Part shown: one piece after another, positions 28,427 through 35,923 of the stretch
Numbering within the stretch: the stretch's first letter is position 1
How the letters are laid out: each line of letters starts with the position of its first letter
NCBI GenBank assembly: GCA_016180585.1
Contig: JACPAX010000010.1
Location: forward strand, 1-35,923
Source: Candidatus Omnitrophota bacterium
GTDB taxonomy: Bacteria > Omnitrophota > Gorgyraeia > 2-02-FULL-51-18
DNA: 35,923 bases
Direction of reading: 5' to 3'
Translations under genes and position numbers: made by a program
Notes under the pieces: model-generated
Told to the model about the DNA's origin: nothing
Database searches by the model: none
The model's input: the letters and a program-made list of their open reading frames with translations, nothing else

Positions 28427-28674
28427 CGGTGATCGGAAGTCTGGAGGCCATCGGGCGCGGGGCCCGGGAGTCCGACGCGGCCAAGACGCGCCTGGCCATC
28501 GGGGCCGCCCGCGCGGGGCTAAAGAACGCCAAAGACGCGCTCCTGAAAACGTTGGACGCGGAGCTTGCCGTGTGGGAAAGCAAATTGGACGTCATTTTCA
28601 GCGAGCCCGCCGGGCGGGAGGGGATGTCGAGGCATGCGGGATACTGGAAGGAAAAACTTGAAAATTCTATTTAA
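28423..28674 (+). CDS. Small helical hypothetical protein downstream of purL
   Basis: An 83-aa ORF from TTG 28423 has a strong GGAGG (28410-28414) 8 nt upstream and a 4-nt overlap with the purL stop. Both support real, coupled translation; the track start at 28390 lies inside purL. The sequence ([40 protein letters not shown]...) is amphipathic and helical. I recognise no family. A trimmed helper of PurL is possible from position only. The TAA stop is followed immediately by a CTGGTCCCT tandem repeat. Confidence 0.6.
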   Translation: MTVIGSLEAIGRGARESDAAKTRLAIGAARAGLKNAKDALLKTLDAELAVWESKLDVIFSEPAGREGMSRHAGYWKEKLENSI

Positions 28675-28727
28675 CTGGTCCCTGGTCCCTGTTGCTCTGG
28701 TCCCTGGTCCCTGTTGCTCTGGTCCCT
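28675..28727 (+). repeat. CTGGTCCCT tandem repeat (single arm)
   Basis: Two 22-nt copies of a CTGGTCCCTGGTCCCTGTTGCT unit plus 9 nt lie directly between the small ORF stop and purF. The GGTCCCT unit is the same as in the right arm of the purD-purE element (32637-32816). No inverted partner is seen here. It leaves purF without a visible Shine-Dalgarno. Confidence 0.85.
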
Positions 28728-28730
28728 CTA

Positions 28731-30143
28731 ATGTCTGAACTAAAAGATAAATGCGGCGTGTTTGGAGTCTTCGGCCATAAGGACGCCGCGTATCTGGCGT
28801 ACCTGGGGCTTTATGCGCTCCAGCACCGGGGCGAGGAGTCGGCGGGGATCATCGTCTCGGACGGAAAGACCATGTCCGCGCATCGCGGGATGGGACACGT
28901 GCAGGAGGTCTTTGAGGGAAACCGTCTGGAAGTCCTTAAAGGCGACCGCGCGATCGGGCACGTGCGTTACTCGACGACGGGTTCGAGCAATCTAAAAAAC
29001 GCCCAGCCGATCCTCGTGGATTATTCCCACGGCGAGATCGCGATCGGCCACAACGGAAACCTCGTGAACGCCGATATCCTGCGTTCGGAGCTCGAGGCCT
29101 ACGGTTCGATTTTTCAGACGACCACCGACAGCGAGATTATCATTCATCTCATGGCCAAACCCTCGCTGCGGAACATCGAGGAGGGCGTCGTCGACGCGCT
29201 CGGCCGCGTGAAGGGCGCCTATTCGCTGGTGTTTCTCACGCACAACACCCTCATCGCCGCGCGGGACCCCCAGGGGTTCCGTCCGCTTTGGCTGGGCAAA
29301 GTCGGCGGGGCCCACGTCGTTTCTTCCGAGACCTGCGCGTTTGACATCATGGAGGCGGAGCCGGTCCGCGAGATCGAGCCCGGCGAGGTGGTGTTTATCT
29401 CGGCCTCGGGGATACGGTCCCAGCGGATCCCCTCGAAAGACGCGCGCCCGGCGCATTGCGTCTTCGAGCACGTCTATTTCGCCAGGCCCGATTCGAAAAT
29501 TTTCGGCGAGACGGTGCATCTGGCCCGCGAGCGTTTCGGCCGCCAGCTCGCCAAGGAGCGGCCGGTAAAGGCCGACATCGTGATCCCGGTGCCCGATTCG
29601 GGAAATTCGGCGGCGCTGGGTTTCTCCCAGGAATCGGGGATCCCGATGGAAGCGGGGATCATCCGCAACCACTACGTCGGGAGGACCTTCATCCAGCCGA
29701 GCCAGGGGGTGCGCGATTTCAAGGTCCGCGTGAAATTCAACTTCGTGAAAGAAGTGCTCGCCGGCAAACGCGTCGTCATCGTCGACGATTCGATCGTGCG
29801 CGGCACGACGTCGAAGATCCGCGTAAAAGGCTTAAGACAGGCCGGGGCCAAAGAGGTGCACCTGCGAATCAGCTGCCCGCCGCACAAGTACGCCTGCGCC
29901 TACGGCATCGACTTTCCCACGCGCGAGGAGCTGATCGCCAATAAATATTCTCCCGACGAAATCAAAAAGTATTTTGACTGCGACTCGGTCGGTTACCTTT
30001 CGCTGGAGGGGATGCTCGGCTGTCTCAATCTTCCGAAGGAAAACTACTGCACGGCCTGCTGGAGCGGAAAATATCCCGTCCCGTTCGAGGGCAATGACAA
30101 ATTTCACGCGGAGAAGGACCGCAAGGCGGCGACGAAATGCTAA
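28731..30143 (+). CDS. purF: Amidophosphoribosyltransferase (Fe-S type)
   Basis: The 470-aa enzyme begins MSELKDKCGVFGVFG. Removal of a 7-residue propeptide would expose C8 as the Ntn nucleophile, as in B. subtilis PurF. QHRGEESAGI, HVRYSTTG, and the PRPP-binding VVIVDDSIVRGTT confirm the family. Cysteines in PAHCVFEHVYFARPDS, near SCPPHKYAC, and in YCTACWSG match the four-cysteine Fe-S set of the Bacillus type. It makes phosphoribosylamine, the committed step. ATG 28731 is used; the track start at 28692 reads through the repeat. The TAA stop is also the start of element E2. Confidence 0.96.
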   Translation: MSELKDKCGVFGVFGHKDAAYLAYLGLYALQHRGEESAGIIVSDGKTMSAHRGMGHVQEVFEGNRLEVLKGDRAIGHVRYSTTGSSNLKNAQPILVDYSHGEIAIGHNGNLVNADILRSELEAYGSIFQTTTDSEIIIHLMAKPSLRNIEEGVVDALGRVKGAYSLVFLTHNTLIAARDPQGFRPLWLGKVGGAHVVSSETCAFDIMEAEPVREIEPGEVVFISASGIRSQRIPSKDARPAHCVFEHVYFARPDSKIFGETVHLARERFGRQLAKERPVKADIVIPVPDSGNSAALGFSQESGIPMEAGIIRNHYVGRTFIQPSQGVRDFKVRVKFNFVKEVLAGKRVVIVDDSIVRGTTSKIRVKGLRQAGAKEVHLRISCPPHKYACAYGIDFPTREELIANKYSPDEIKKYFDCDSVGYLSLEGMLGCLNLPKENYCTACWSGKYPVPFEGNDKFHAEKDRKAATKC

Positions 30144-30354
30144 ATCCGAAATCCGAAGCACGAAATTCGAAACAAATTCGAAATTCGAATATCGAAATCC
30201 CCGCCTGTCCGGCAGGCAGGCGAAACAAATCCAACATTCTAAATTCAAATAACCAAAATACTGTTTTGAATTTCTGTCATTTGGATTTCGGATTTGTTTA
30301 GAATTTCGTGCTTCGAATTTCGGATTTGTTTCGTATGTCGATATTCGGATTTTG
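30141..30354. repeat. AAATCCG-arm inverted-repeat element E2, empty
   Basis: The left arm (TAAATCCGAAATCCGAAGCA..., CGAAACAAATTCGAAATTCG) and right arm (...TTGGATTTCGGATTTG, CGTGCTTCGAATTTCGG) enclose no gene. A nested hairpin (CGCCTG...CAGGCG, 30202-30222) interrupts the left arm. The equivalent of the E1 start codon reads ATAACC, so it is lost here. Confidence 0.85.
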
Positions 30355-30368
30355 TTCCAAAGGATTTT

Positions 30369-31367
30369 ATGTCTAGTAAGAGTTTCACTTATAAGAAGAG
30401 CGGCGTCGACATCGACAAGGCCAATGGGTTTGTCGGCGCGATCAAGCCGCTGGCAAGAAAGACGGACCGGCCCGAGGTGGTCGCCGGCATCGGCGGCTTT
30501 GGCGCGCTCTGCCGCATCCCCAAAGGCTACAAGCATCCGATCCTCGTCAGCTCCACCGACGGCGTCGGCACAAAACTCAAGCTCGCCAAGCTGGCGGGGC
30601 GTTTTGAGGGGATAGGCATCGATCTGGTCGCGATGAACGTGAACGACATCCTCACGCTCGGCGCCGAGCCGCTTTTTTTTCTCGACTACTTCGCGGTCGG
30701 CAAGATCGACACGCGGATGATGGAGGAGGTGCTCCGGGGGGTGGCTAAAGGCTGCCAGGACGCCGGCTGCGCGTTGATCGGAGGCGAGACCGCCGAGATG
30801 CCGGGTCTTTATCTGCGCGGTGATTTTGACCTCGCCGGATTTTGCGTCGGCGTCGTCGAAGAAGGCGAAGTCATCGACGGCCGCAAGGTCGGACCCGGCC
30901 AGGCGATCGTCGGCATCGCCTCGAGCGGCATCCACTCCAACGGTTTCTCCTTCGTCCGGAAGGTATTCAAGGAGGAATTTGTATTGGCGCACGCCGGCGA
31001 GATCCTCGCGCCGACGAAGATTTACGTGAAATCGGTGCTGCCCCTCCTCCGCAAAGAGCCGGTATTCGCGATGGCCCACATCACCGGCGGGGGATTTTTC
31101 GACAACATCCCGAGGGTGTTGCCCAAAGATTGCGGGGCGAAGATCCACATGGGCAGCTGGCCCGTCCCGCGGGTTTTCCGTTGGATCGAGCAAAACGGGA
31201 AAGCGCAGTCCAAAGAGATGTACCGGACCTTCAACATGGGGCTGGGGATGGTGTTGGTGACCCCGAAGGAAAACGCCCTGAAAGTCATTTCCCATCTGAC
31301 CAGGCACGGCGAACGCGCCTGGGTGGTCGGGGAGATCGTGAAGGGGGAAGGAGTGTCCATCCAGTGA
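30369..31367 (+). CDS. purM: AIR synthetase (phosphoribosylformylglycinamidine cyclo-ligase)
   Basis: A 332-aa enzyme from ATG 30369 with AAAGGA 4 nt upstream; the track extension to 30294 is repeat read-through. FTYKKSGVDIDKAN, LVSSTDGVGTKLKLA, MNVNDILTLGAEPLFFLDYFA, LIGGETAEMPG, ITGGGFFDNIPRVLP and FNMGLGMVLV are PurM hallmarks. It cyclises FGAM to AIR with ATP. The stop overlaps the purD GTG (GTGA). Confidence 0.97.
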   Translation: MSSKSFTYKKSGVDIDKANGFVGAIKPLARKTDRPEVVAGIGGFGALCRIPKGYKHPILVSSTDGVGTKLKLAKLAGRFEGIGIDLVAMNVNDILTLGAEPLFFLDYFAVGKIDTRMMEEVLRGVAKGCQDAGCALIGGETAEMPGLYLRGDFDLAGFCVGVVEEGEVIDGRKVGPGQAIVGIASSGIHSNGFSFVRKVFKEEFVLAHAGEILAPTKIYVKSVLPLLRKEPVFAMAHITGGGFFDNIPRVLPKDCGAKIHMGSWPVPRVFRWIEQNGKAQSKEMYRTFNMGLGMVLVTPKENALKVISHLTRHGERAWVVGEIVKGEGVSIQ

Positions 31368-32680
31368 AGGTCCTGGTGATCGGCAGCGGCGGCCGCGAGC
31401 ACGCGATCGCCTGGAAGCTCTCTCAAAGTCCGAGGCTTGAAAAACTTTATGCCGCCCCGGGGAACGCCGGGATCGCGGAGGTCGCCCAGCTCGTCGACAT
31501 CGCGGCGAAGGACCAGGCGGGTCTTCTGAAATTTTGCAAAAAAGAGTCGGTGGACCTCGTGCTCGTCGGTCCCGAGGCGCCGCTCACGGAGGGGATTGTC
31601 GACCGTTTCGAGAAGGAGGGCTTGACGATCTTCGGCCCGACGAAGTTCGCGGCCCAGTTGGAAGGCTCCAAGGTCTTCGCTAAAACCATGATGAAAAAGC
31701 TTTCCATCCCGACCGGTGAATTCGAGGTCTTCACCTCCGCGGAAAAGGCGATGGATTATGTCGCCAAAAAAGGAATCCCGATCGTGGTCAAGGTGGACGG
31801 GCTCGCCGGGGGCAAGGGGGTCGTCGTCGCGCATTCGCTGCCCAAGGCGATGGAGGCGATCCATCTGGATATGGTGAAAAAAGTATTCGGGAAGGCCGGG
31901 GAAAAAGTGGTGGTCGAGGAATGCCTGGAGGGGGAAGAGGCGTCGGTCATCGGGATCACGGACGGGACGACCGTCCGCCTGTTCGCCTCGAGCCAGGACC
32001 ACAAAAGGATATTCGAGGGCGACCATGGCCCGAACACGGGGGGCATGGGGGCCTATTCGCCGGCGCCCGTCGTCACGCCGGAGATCGAGAAAGAAATCCT
32101 GGAAAAAGTGTTTATGCCGATCGCGCGTGAATTCAGGGAGCTGGGACATCCGTTTAAAGGTTTTCTCTACGCGGGGATCATGGTCACTCCCCAGGGAGTC
32201 CGGGTGCTCGAATTCAACGTGCGGCTCGGAGACCCCGAGACCCAGGTTTTGCTGCCGCGCCTGAAAAACGATTTGCTCGAGGTGCTTCTGGCCGCCGCCG
32301 GCGGGCGCTTGTCGGAGGTGAAGCTCGAGTGGAAAGACGAGGACTGCGTCTGCGTCGTCATCGCTTCCCAGGGCTACCCCGAAGAATACGAGACCGGGAA
32401 AAAGATCGCCGGGGTCTCCACCGCCAGGGAAAATCCCGATATTCAGGTGTTTCACGCCGGCACCAAACAGAAGGACGGCCACCTGGTCACCGCGGGCGGA
32501 CGGGTGCTCAACGTCGTCGGCTCCGGGCGCGGGATCTTTGAAGCGCTTTCCAAAACTTATCATGCGGTGGACAAGCTGTTTTTTGATAAGATGTATTACC
32601 GAAAGGACATCGGCTATAAAGCGGCCAGTGTGAGTAGAAGAGCACCAGGGACCAGGGCACCAGAGCACCAGAGTACTTGA
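31364..32680 (+). CDS. purD: Phosphoribosylamine-glycine ligase
   Basis: The 438-aa ATP-grasp enzyme starts at GTG 31364, overlapping purM by 4 nt. The track ORF starting at 30842 is a shadow fused to it. VLVIGSGGREHAIAWKL, APGNAG, VGPEAPLTEGIVD, VKVDGLAGGKGVVVA, DHGPNTGGMGAYSPAP and LEFNVRLGDPETQVLLPRL identify PurD. The last roughly 15 residues (SRRAPGTRAPEHQST) and the TGA stop are encoded by the left arm of the purD-purE repeat, so the protein carries a foreign tail after the family's usual end. Confidence 0.96.
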   Translation: MKVLVIGSGGREHAIAWKLSQSPRLEKLYAAPGNAGIAEVAQLVDIAAKDQAGLLKFCKKESVDLVLVGPEAPLTEGIVDRFEKEGLTIFGPTKFAAQLEGSKVFAKTMMKKLSIPTGEFEVFTSAEKAMDYVAKKGIPIVVKVDGLAGGKGVVVAHSLPKAMEAIHLDMVKKVFGKAGEKVVVEECLEGEEASVIGITDGTTVRLFASSQDHKRIFEGDHGPNTGGMGAYSPAPVVTPEIEKEILEKVFMPIAREFRELGHPFKGFLYAGIMVTPQGVRVLEFNVRLGDPETQVLLPRLKNDLLEVLLAAAGGRLSEVKLEWKDEDCVCVVIASQGYPEEYETGKKIAGVSTARENPDIQVFHAGTKQKDGHLVTAGGRVLNVVGSGRGIFEALSKTYHAVDKLFFDKMYYRKDIGYKAASVSRRAPGTRAPEHQST

Positions 32681-32816
32681 AGAGCACCAGGGACCAGAGC
32701 ACTTGAAAGAGCACCAGAGACCAGAGCACCAGGGACCAGTCAAATAGGATTTTCTGGTGTTCTGGTGCTCTGGTGCCCCGGTCCCCGGTCTCTGGTGCCT
32801 TGGTCCCTGGTGCTCT
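32637..32816. repeat. ACCAGGG/ACCAGAGC-arm inverted repeat between purD and purE
   Basis: The left arm has many ACCAGGG, ACCAGAG and GCACCAG units (32637-32745). The right arm has the complementary GGTGCTCT, GGTCCCT and CTGGTG units (32755-32816). The short spacer (AGTCAAATAGGATTTT) contains no gene. The left arm is translated as the purD tail. The purE ribosome-binding site lies just outside. Confidence 0.88.
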
Positions 32817-32834
32817 AACCAAAAGGAGAACCAT

Positions 32835-33320
32835 TTGAAACCTACGGTCGCCGTTCTCATGGGGAGCGATTCGGACGCGCCCTCGCTCAAGCCCTGCGGC
32901 GATACCCTGCGCGGGCTCGGCATCCCCTTCGTCGCGAAGGTGCTCTCCGCGCACCGCACGCCGGATGAGACGGTCGCGTTTGTCAAATCGGCGAAGGCGA
33001 GGGGTTTCAAGGTGATTATCGCCGCCGCCGGCGGGGCGGCCCACCTGGCGGGAGTCGCCGCCGCGCACACCCCGCTCCCCGTGATCGGGATCCCGGTCGA
33101 GACCCCGTCGTTCAAAGGGATCGATTCTCTTCTTTCCACGGCTCAGATGCCGGCCGGGACCCCCGTCGCGACGGTGGCCGTCGGCCCGGCCGGCGTGAAA
33201 AACGCCGCGTTCCTGGCGGCGAGGATATTGGCTCTCGGAGACACGAAGCTTGGAAAGGCGCTGGAGAAATACAAGAAAGAAACTAAGGAAAAGATACTGG
33301 GAAAGAAAATAAAATTATAA
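32835..33320 (+). CDS. purE: N5-carboxyaminoimidazole ribonucleotide mutase
   Basis: A 161-aa class I PurE from TTG 32835, with AAAAGGAGAA (AGGAG, 6-nt spacer) deciding the start; the track start at 32757 is in the repeat. LMGSDSD, KVLSAHRTPDE and AAAGGAAHLAGV are the active-site motifs. It interconverts N5-CAIR and CAIR. Class I enzymes usually work with PurK, which is not in this window. Position 14 of the motif region reads SLKPCGDTL, slightly unlike the usual xxMxxxxxxL. Confidence 0.95.
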   Translation: MKPTVAVLMGSDSDAPSLKPCGDTLRGLGIPFVAKVLSAHRTPDETVAFVKSAKARGFKVIIAAAGGAAHLAGVAAAHTPLPVIGIPVETPSFKGIDSLLSTAQMPAGTPVATVAVGPAGVKNAAFLAARILALGDTKLGKALEKYKKETKEKILGKKIKL

Positions 33321-33331
33321 GATGAATGCGT

Positions 33332-33456
33332 TAAATCCGAAGCACGAAATCCGAAACAAATTCAAATGACAAAAATTCGAAACGGTTATTGTTTCTGTCA
33401 TTAGGATTTAGAATTTCGAATTTGTTTCGAATTTCGATATTCGGATTTCGGATTTG
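33332..33456. repeat. AAATCCG-arm inverted-repeat element E3, empty
   Basis: The left arm (TAAATCCGAAGCACGAAATC, CGAAACAAATTCAAATGACA) and right arm (TGTCATTAGGATTTAGAATT, CGATATTCGGATTTCGG) are inverted copies. The E1 gene start is preserved as ATGACAAAAATTCGAAACGG but runs to a stop after 12 codons, so the interior appears deleted. Confidence 0.88.
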
Positions 33457-33473
33457 AAAGAACAAGGGTTTTA

Positions 33474-33932
33474 ATGAAAAACATTCTTTTCGTCTGCACC
33501 GGCAATAGCTGCCGTTCGGTGATGGCCGAGGGGTTATTTCGCAAGATGACCGCCGATCGGCCGGGCGAATTCACGGTCGGCTCCGCCGGCATCAGCGCGG
33601 TGGATGGTTTTGCGCCGACGCCGGCGACGATTGAGGCGATGGAGCGGGAGGGGGTGGACGTCTCGGACCATCGCAGCCGGCGGCTCACGGCGGACATGAT
33701 TTGCGTGGCGGACAAGATTTACGTGATGGAGGAGATACACCGGCGAGCGGTGTTGCGTCTGGCGCCGCAGGCGGGGCCGAAAGTTTTCCTCCTCGGCCAG
33801 TTTGCGCCGGCCGGAGGAAATGCGCCCGATCTCCGGGACATTCCGGACCCGATCCGGATGTCGGAGGATTTTTACCGGAATGTGCTCGCGGTGATCCGCG
33901 ACTGCATGACAAAACTGGTGGAGCGACTATGA
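33474..33932 (+). CDS. Low-molecular-weight protein-tyrosine/arginine phosphatase family
   Basis: The 152-aa protein starts MKNILFVCTGNSCRSVMAEG, with the P-loop C8-X5-R14-S, and ends with the general-acid DIPDP segment near residue 125. Arsenate reductases share the fold, but the DPxxxS/DPI-type loop fits phosphatases. YwlE-type arginine phosphatases have Thr where this protein has Ser12 (CTGNS), so specificity is open. AAGGG lies 5 nt before the ATG. The stop overlaps rpiB (ATGA), the same gene order seen in many bacteria (phosphatase-rpiB-glyA). Confidence 0.9.
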   Translation: MKNILFVCTGNSCRSVMAEGLFRKMTADRPGEFTVGSAGISAVDGFAPTPATIEAMEREGVDVSDHRSRRLTADMICVADKIYVMEEIHRRAVLRLAPQAGPKVFLLGQFAPAGGNAPDLRDIPDPIRMSEDFYRNVLAVIRDCMTKLVERL

Positions 33933-34399
33933 AAATCGCGTTTGGGGCCGACCATGGGGGATTTACGTTGAAATCGGAAATCAAGGAATTCGTGTCTTCA
34001 AAGGGCTACGGGGCCGTCGACTTCGGGACGAATTCCGCCGAGCCCTGCGACTATCCGCTCTACGCATACAAGGTAGCCAAGGCCGTCTCCGACGGCCGCG
34101 CGGATCGGGGAATACTCATCTGCAAGAGCGGGAACGGGATGGCGATCGTCGCCAACAAGCTTCCGAACGTCCGCGCCGCGATCTGCTTTGACAAGGACGT
34201 GGCCGCGCTTTCCCGCCGGCACAACAACGCGAATATTCTGGTGCTGGGCTCCGAGCATCTCCTCGACGATCCCGAGGACATCGTGAGCGTGTGGCTGGGC
34301 GCGCCGTTTGAAGGCGGCCGGCACAAGCGGCGCGTGAATCAAATCGCGGGCATTGAAAAAAAAATGGGCCCGGCGCGGAAAGGAAAAAATAAAAAATGA
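33929..34399 (+). CDS. rpiB: Ribose-5-phosphate isomerase B
   Basis: The 156-aa protein starts at ATG 33929 (the track start at 33701 is a shadow). The N-terminal FGADHGG, C65 in [15 protein letters not shown], and [21 protein letters not shown] match RpiB; C65 is the likely catalytic base. The loop is CKSGNG rather than the commoner CGTGIG, a variant that may alter sugar specificity. It interconverts ribose-5-phosphate and ribulose-5-phosphate, feeding PRPP. Basic C-terminal tail ([13 protein letters not shown]). It overlaps both neighbours by 4 nt. Confidence 0.92.
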   Translation: MKIAFGADHGGFTLKSEIKEFVSSKGYGAVDFGTNSAEPCDYPLYAYKVAKAVSDGRADRGILICKSGNGMAIVANKLPNVRAAICFDKDVAALSRRHNNANILVLGSEHLLDDPEDIVSVWLGAPFEGGRHKRRVNQIAGIEKKMGPARKGKNKK

Positions 34400-35688
34400 G
34401 TTTTTTGAAAAAGACGGACCCCGAGATCTATGACGCCATTCTGAGAGAGACCCACCGCCAAAACGACAACCTCGAACTCATCGCGAGCGAAAATTTCACG
34501 AGCCTGGCGGTGATGGAAGCGGTCGGGTCGGTGCTGACCAACAAATACGCCGAAGGGTATCCCGAGAAGCGCTGGTACGGCGGCTGCGAATATGTCGACA
34601 TCGCCGAGACCCTCGCCCAGGAACGCGCCAAAAAGCTTTTCGGCGCCGAGCACGTGAACGTCCAGCCGCATTCCGGATCGCAGGCCAACGCGGCCGTTTA
34701 TTTCTCGATGCTCACGCCGGGGGACACGGTGCTGGCGATGAACCTGTCGCACGGCGGCCACCTGACCCACGGCCACCCGATGAATTTCTCGGGCAAGTTT
34801 TTCAAGATCGTGCCCTACGGCGTGAGCCCGAAGGACGAGCGCATCGATTACGCCGAGGTCGAGTCGCTGGCGCTCGAGCACAGGCCCAAAATGATTCTGG
34901 CCGGCGCCTCGGCCTATCCCCGGGTGATCGATTTCGAACGTTTCCGGAAAATCTGCGACAGGGTGGGCGCGATTTTTTTCGTCGATATGGCGCACATCGC
35001 GGGCCTGGTCGCCGCGGGCCTTCATCCGAACCCCGTGCCTTACGCGGAGTTCGTGACGACCACGACGCATAAAACGCTCCGCGGCCCGCGCGGCGGCCTG
35101 GTGTTCTGCAGGAAAGAGTTCGCCAAAAAAATCGATTCCGAGGTTTTCCCGAGTCTTCAGGGAGGGCCGCTGATGCATGTGATCGCGGGCAAGGCCGTCG
35201 CGCTCAAGGAGGCGCTCGAGCCCGCGTTCAAGGAGTATCAGGCCCGGATCGTAAAAAACGCCAGGTCCCTGGCGGCCGGGCTCATGGACAGGGGACGGCG
35301 CCTGGTCTCCGGCGGGACCGACAACCACCTGATGCTTCTCGACGTGCATCAGAAAGGCCTGACCGGCAAGGACGCGGCCGAGGCGCTCGATCGCGCCGCG
35401 ATCACCGTCAACAAAAACGCGATCCCCTTCGACACGCAAAGCCCGTTCAAGGCAGGCGGCGTGCGCCTGGGCACGCCCGCCGTGACGACGCGGGGGATGG
35501 GGGAAAAAGAGATGACCGAGATCGCCGCCTGCATTGACGAGGTGCTCTCCGATCCCGGGTCGGAGGAAAAAATCAGCCAAGTGCGCGAAAAAGTGAAGCG
35601 TCTTACGGAACGGTTCCCGTTGTATCCGGAACTGATGAAATCCGAAATCCGAAATCCGAAATCCGAAACAAACTCGAAATTCAAATGA
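34396..35688 (+). CDS. glyA: Serine hydroxymethyltransferase
   Basis: A 430-aa PLP enzyme: [32 protein letters not shown], the PLP lysine K226 in [14 protein letters not shown], and [15 protein letters not shown]. It makes glycine and methylene-THF from serine, both used in purine synthesis. The start overlaps rpiB (ATGA). The final roughly 15 residues ([15 protein letters not shown]) and the stop come from element E4, so the native C-terminus near PLYPELMK has been extended. Confidence 0.97.
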   Translation: MSFLKKTDPEIYDAILRETHRQNDNLELIASENFTSLAVMEAVGSVLTNKYAEGYPEKRWYGGCEYVDIAETLAQERAKKLFGAEHVNVQPHSGSQANAAVYFSMLTPGDTVLAMNLSHGGHLTHGHPMNFSGKFFKIVPYGVSPKDERIDYAEVESLALEHRPKMILAGASAYPRVIDFERFRKICDRVGAIFFVDMAHIAGLVAAGLHPNPVPYAEFVTTTTHKTLRGPRGGLVFCRKEFAKKIDSEVFPSLQGGPLMHVIAGKAVALKEALEPAFKEYQARIVKNARSLAAGLMDRGRRLVSGGTDNHLMLLDVHQKGLTGKDAAEALDRAAITVNKNAIPFDTQSPFKAGGVRLGTPAVTTRGMGEKEMTEIAACIDEVLSDPGSEEKISQVREKVKRLTERFPLYPELMKSEIRNPKSETNSKFK

Positions 35689-35771
35689 CCAAAATTTCAA
35701 ACCGTGTTTGGTTTTTTCGAATTTTAGATTTAGGATTTGTTTCGAGTTTCGATATTCGAATTTCGAATTTT
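35638..35771. repeat. AAATCCG-arm inverted-repeat element E4, empty
   Basis: The left arm has four successive AAATCCG units, then AACAAACTCGAAATTCAAAT. The right arm has GGATTTGTTTCGAGTTTCG and CGATATTCGAATTTCG. The E1 start region persists as AAATGACCAAAATTTCAAAC. The left arm encodes the GlyA tail; nrdR begins 17 nt after the right arm. Confidence 0.88.
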
Positions 35772-35788
35772 CAAGAAAGGGGTGTCTG

Positions 35789-35923
35789 ATGAAGTGTCCT
35801 TTCTGCGGCCATATCGAAGACAAGGTCATTGATTCCCGCTCGTCCAACGAAGACAAGAGCGTCAGGCGCCGGCGGGAATGCAGCAAATGCAAAAAACGGT
35901 TCACGACCTACGAATACATCGAA
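35789..35923 (+). CDS. nrdR: Transcriptional repressor NrdR, partial
   Basis: 45 codons are visible before the window ends: [17 protein letters not shown], then [20 protein letters not shown]. The CxxC...CxxC zinc ribbon and the RFTTYE start of the ATP-cone are diagnostic of NrdR, which represses ribonucleotide reductase genes in response to dATP/ATP. AAAGGGG precedes the ATG by 6 nt. It is absent from the track because it is truncated. Confidence 0.95.
   Translation, partial: MKCPFCGHIEDKVIDSRSSNEDKSVRRRRECSKCKKRFTTYEYIE

Noticed and set aside
29832-31307. 491-aa minus-strand ORF spanning E2 and purM
   Set aside because: It covers the repeat and is antisense to the well-supported purF and purM genes.
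30842-31363. N-terminal extension of purD in the track ORF
   Set aside because: The extension is Arg-rich shadow of purM. The GTG at 31364 with the 4-nt overlap and VLVIGSGGREHA is the proper start.
31022-33139. 705-aa minus-strand ORF opposite purD and purE
   Set aside because: It is a shadow of purM/purD/purE and passes through the ACCAGGG repeat; no domain is recognisable.
34339-35904. 521-aa minus-strand ORF opposite glyA
   Set aside because: It is an antisense shadow of glyA extended through element E4; the composition is not protein-like.

Overview
The window looks like a chromosomal segment of a moderately GC-rich, Gram-negative-type bacterium of the PVC group, most likely Candidatus Omnitrophota. 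That assignment is an inference. It rests on two very large exported proteins that share an N-terminal HIQDAH-type domain I associate with Omnitrophota, a bacterial SWIB-domain protein, and many invasive short repeats. No rRNA or other phylogenetic marker was available to test it.

Layout. (1) 1-6.3 kb: a partial DCC-family oxidoreductase gene diverges from a short ygfZ-like gene across a 21-bp gap. Then come a CstA-type transporter, a secreted Arg/Asp-rich repeat protein, tRNA-Val(UAC), a DEAD-box helicase, a conserved hypothetical protein and a DUF2203 protein. These end at a bidirectional terminator shared with a convergent SWIB gene. (2) 6.3-15.2 kb: hemW, a LacI-family regulator with its own operator, a 1307-aa export-signal/Tiki-like/radical SAM fusion, then aguB and aguA (agmatine to putrescine). 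The aguBA pair is split by a four-helix-bundle cassette flanked by inverted repeats. (3) 15.2-23.2 kb: an intergenic inverted pair of REP-like hairpins, then a 7.6-kb ORF (2528 aa). This ORF contains a Tiki-like domain, an antisense PemK/MazF-type toxin-antitoxin operon, a receiver-like domain, two large perfect palindromes and several repeat fragments. (4) 23.3-35.9 kb: a purine biosynthesis cluster purB-purS-[four-helix cassette]-purQ-purL-small ORF-purF-purM-purD-purE, then a low-molecular-weight phosphatase, rpiB, glyA and the start of nrdR.

How the genes work together. PurF, PurD, PurS/Q/L, PurM, PurE and PurB supply most of the steps from PRPP to IMP/AMP; purN/T, purK, purC and purH are not in the window. 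RpiB (ribose-5-phosphate) and GlyA (glycine and one-carbon units) feed the same pathway. Three copies of a LacI-type operator (centred near 7699, 8800 and 15463) suggest that the LacI-family protein controls itself and both giant exported proteins.

Most notable signal. A family of inverted-repeat elements with arms made of about 7-nt units is inserted between genes, often exactly at stop codons. One copy carries a four-helix-bundle (S23/IVP-like) gene. Three 'empty' copies in the same gene cluster look like internal-deletion derivatives, and two of them still carry the start-codon region of that gene. A second cassette with unrelated arms but the same architecture separates aguB from aguA.
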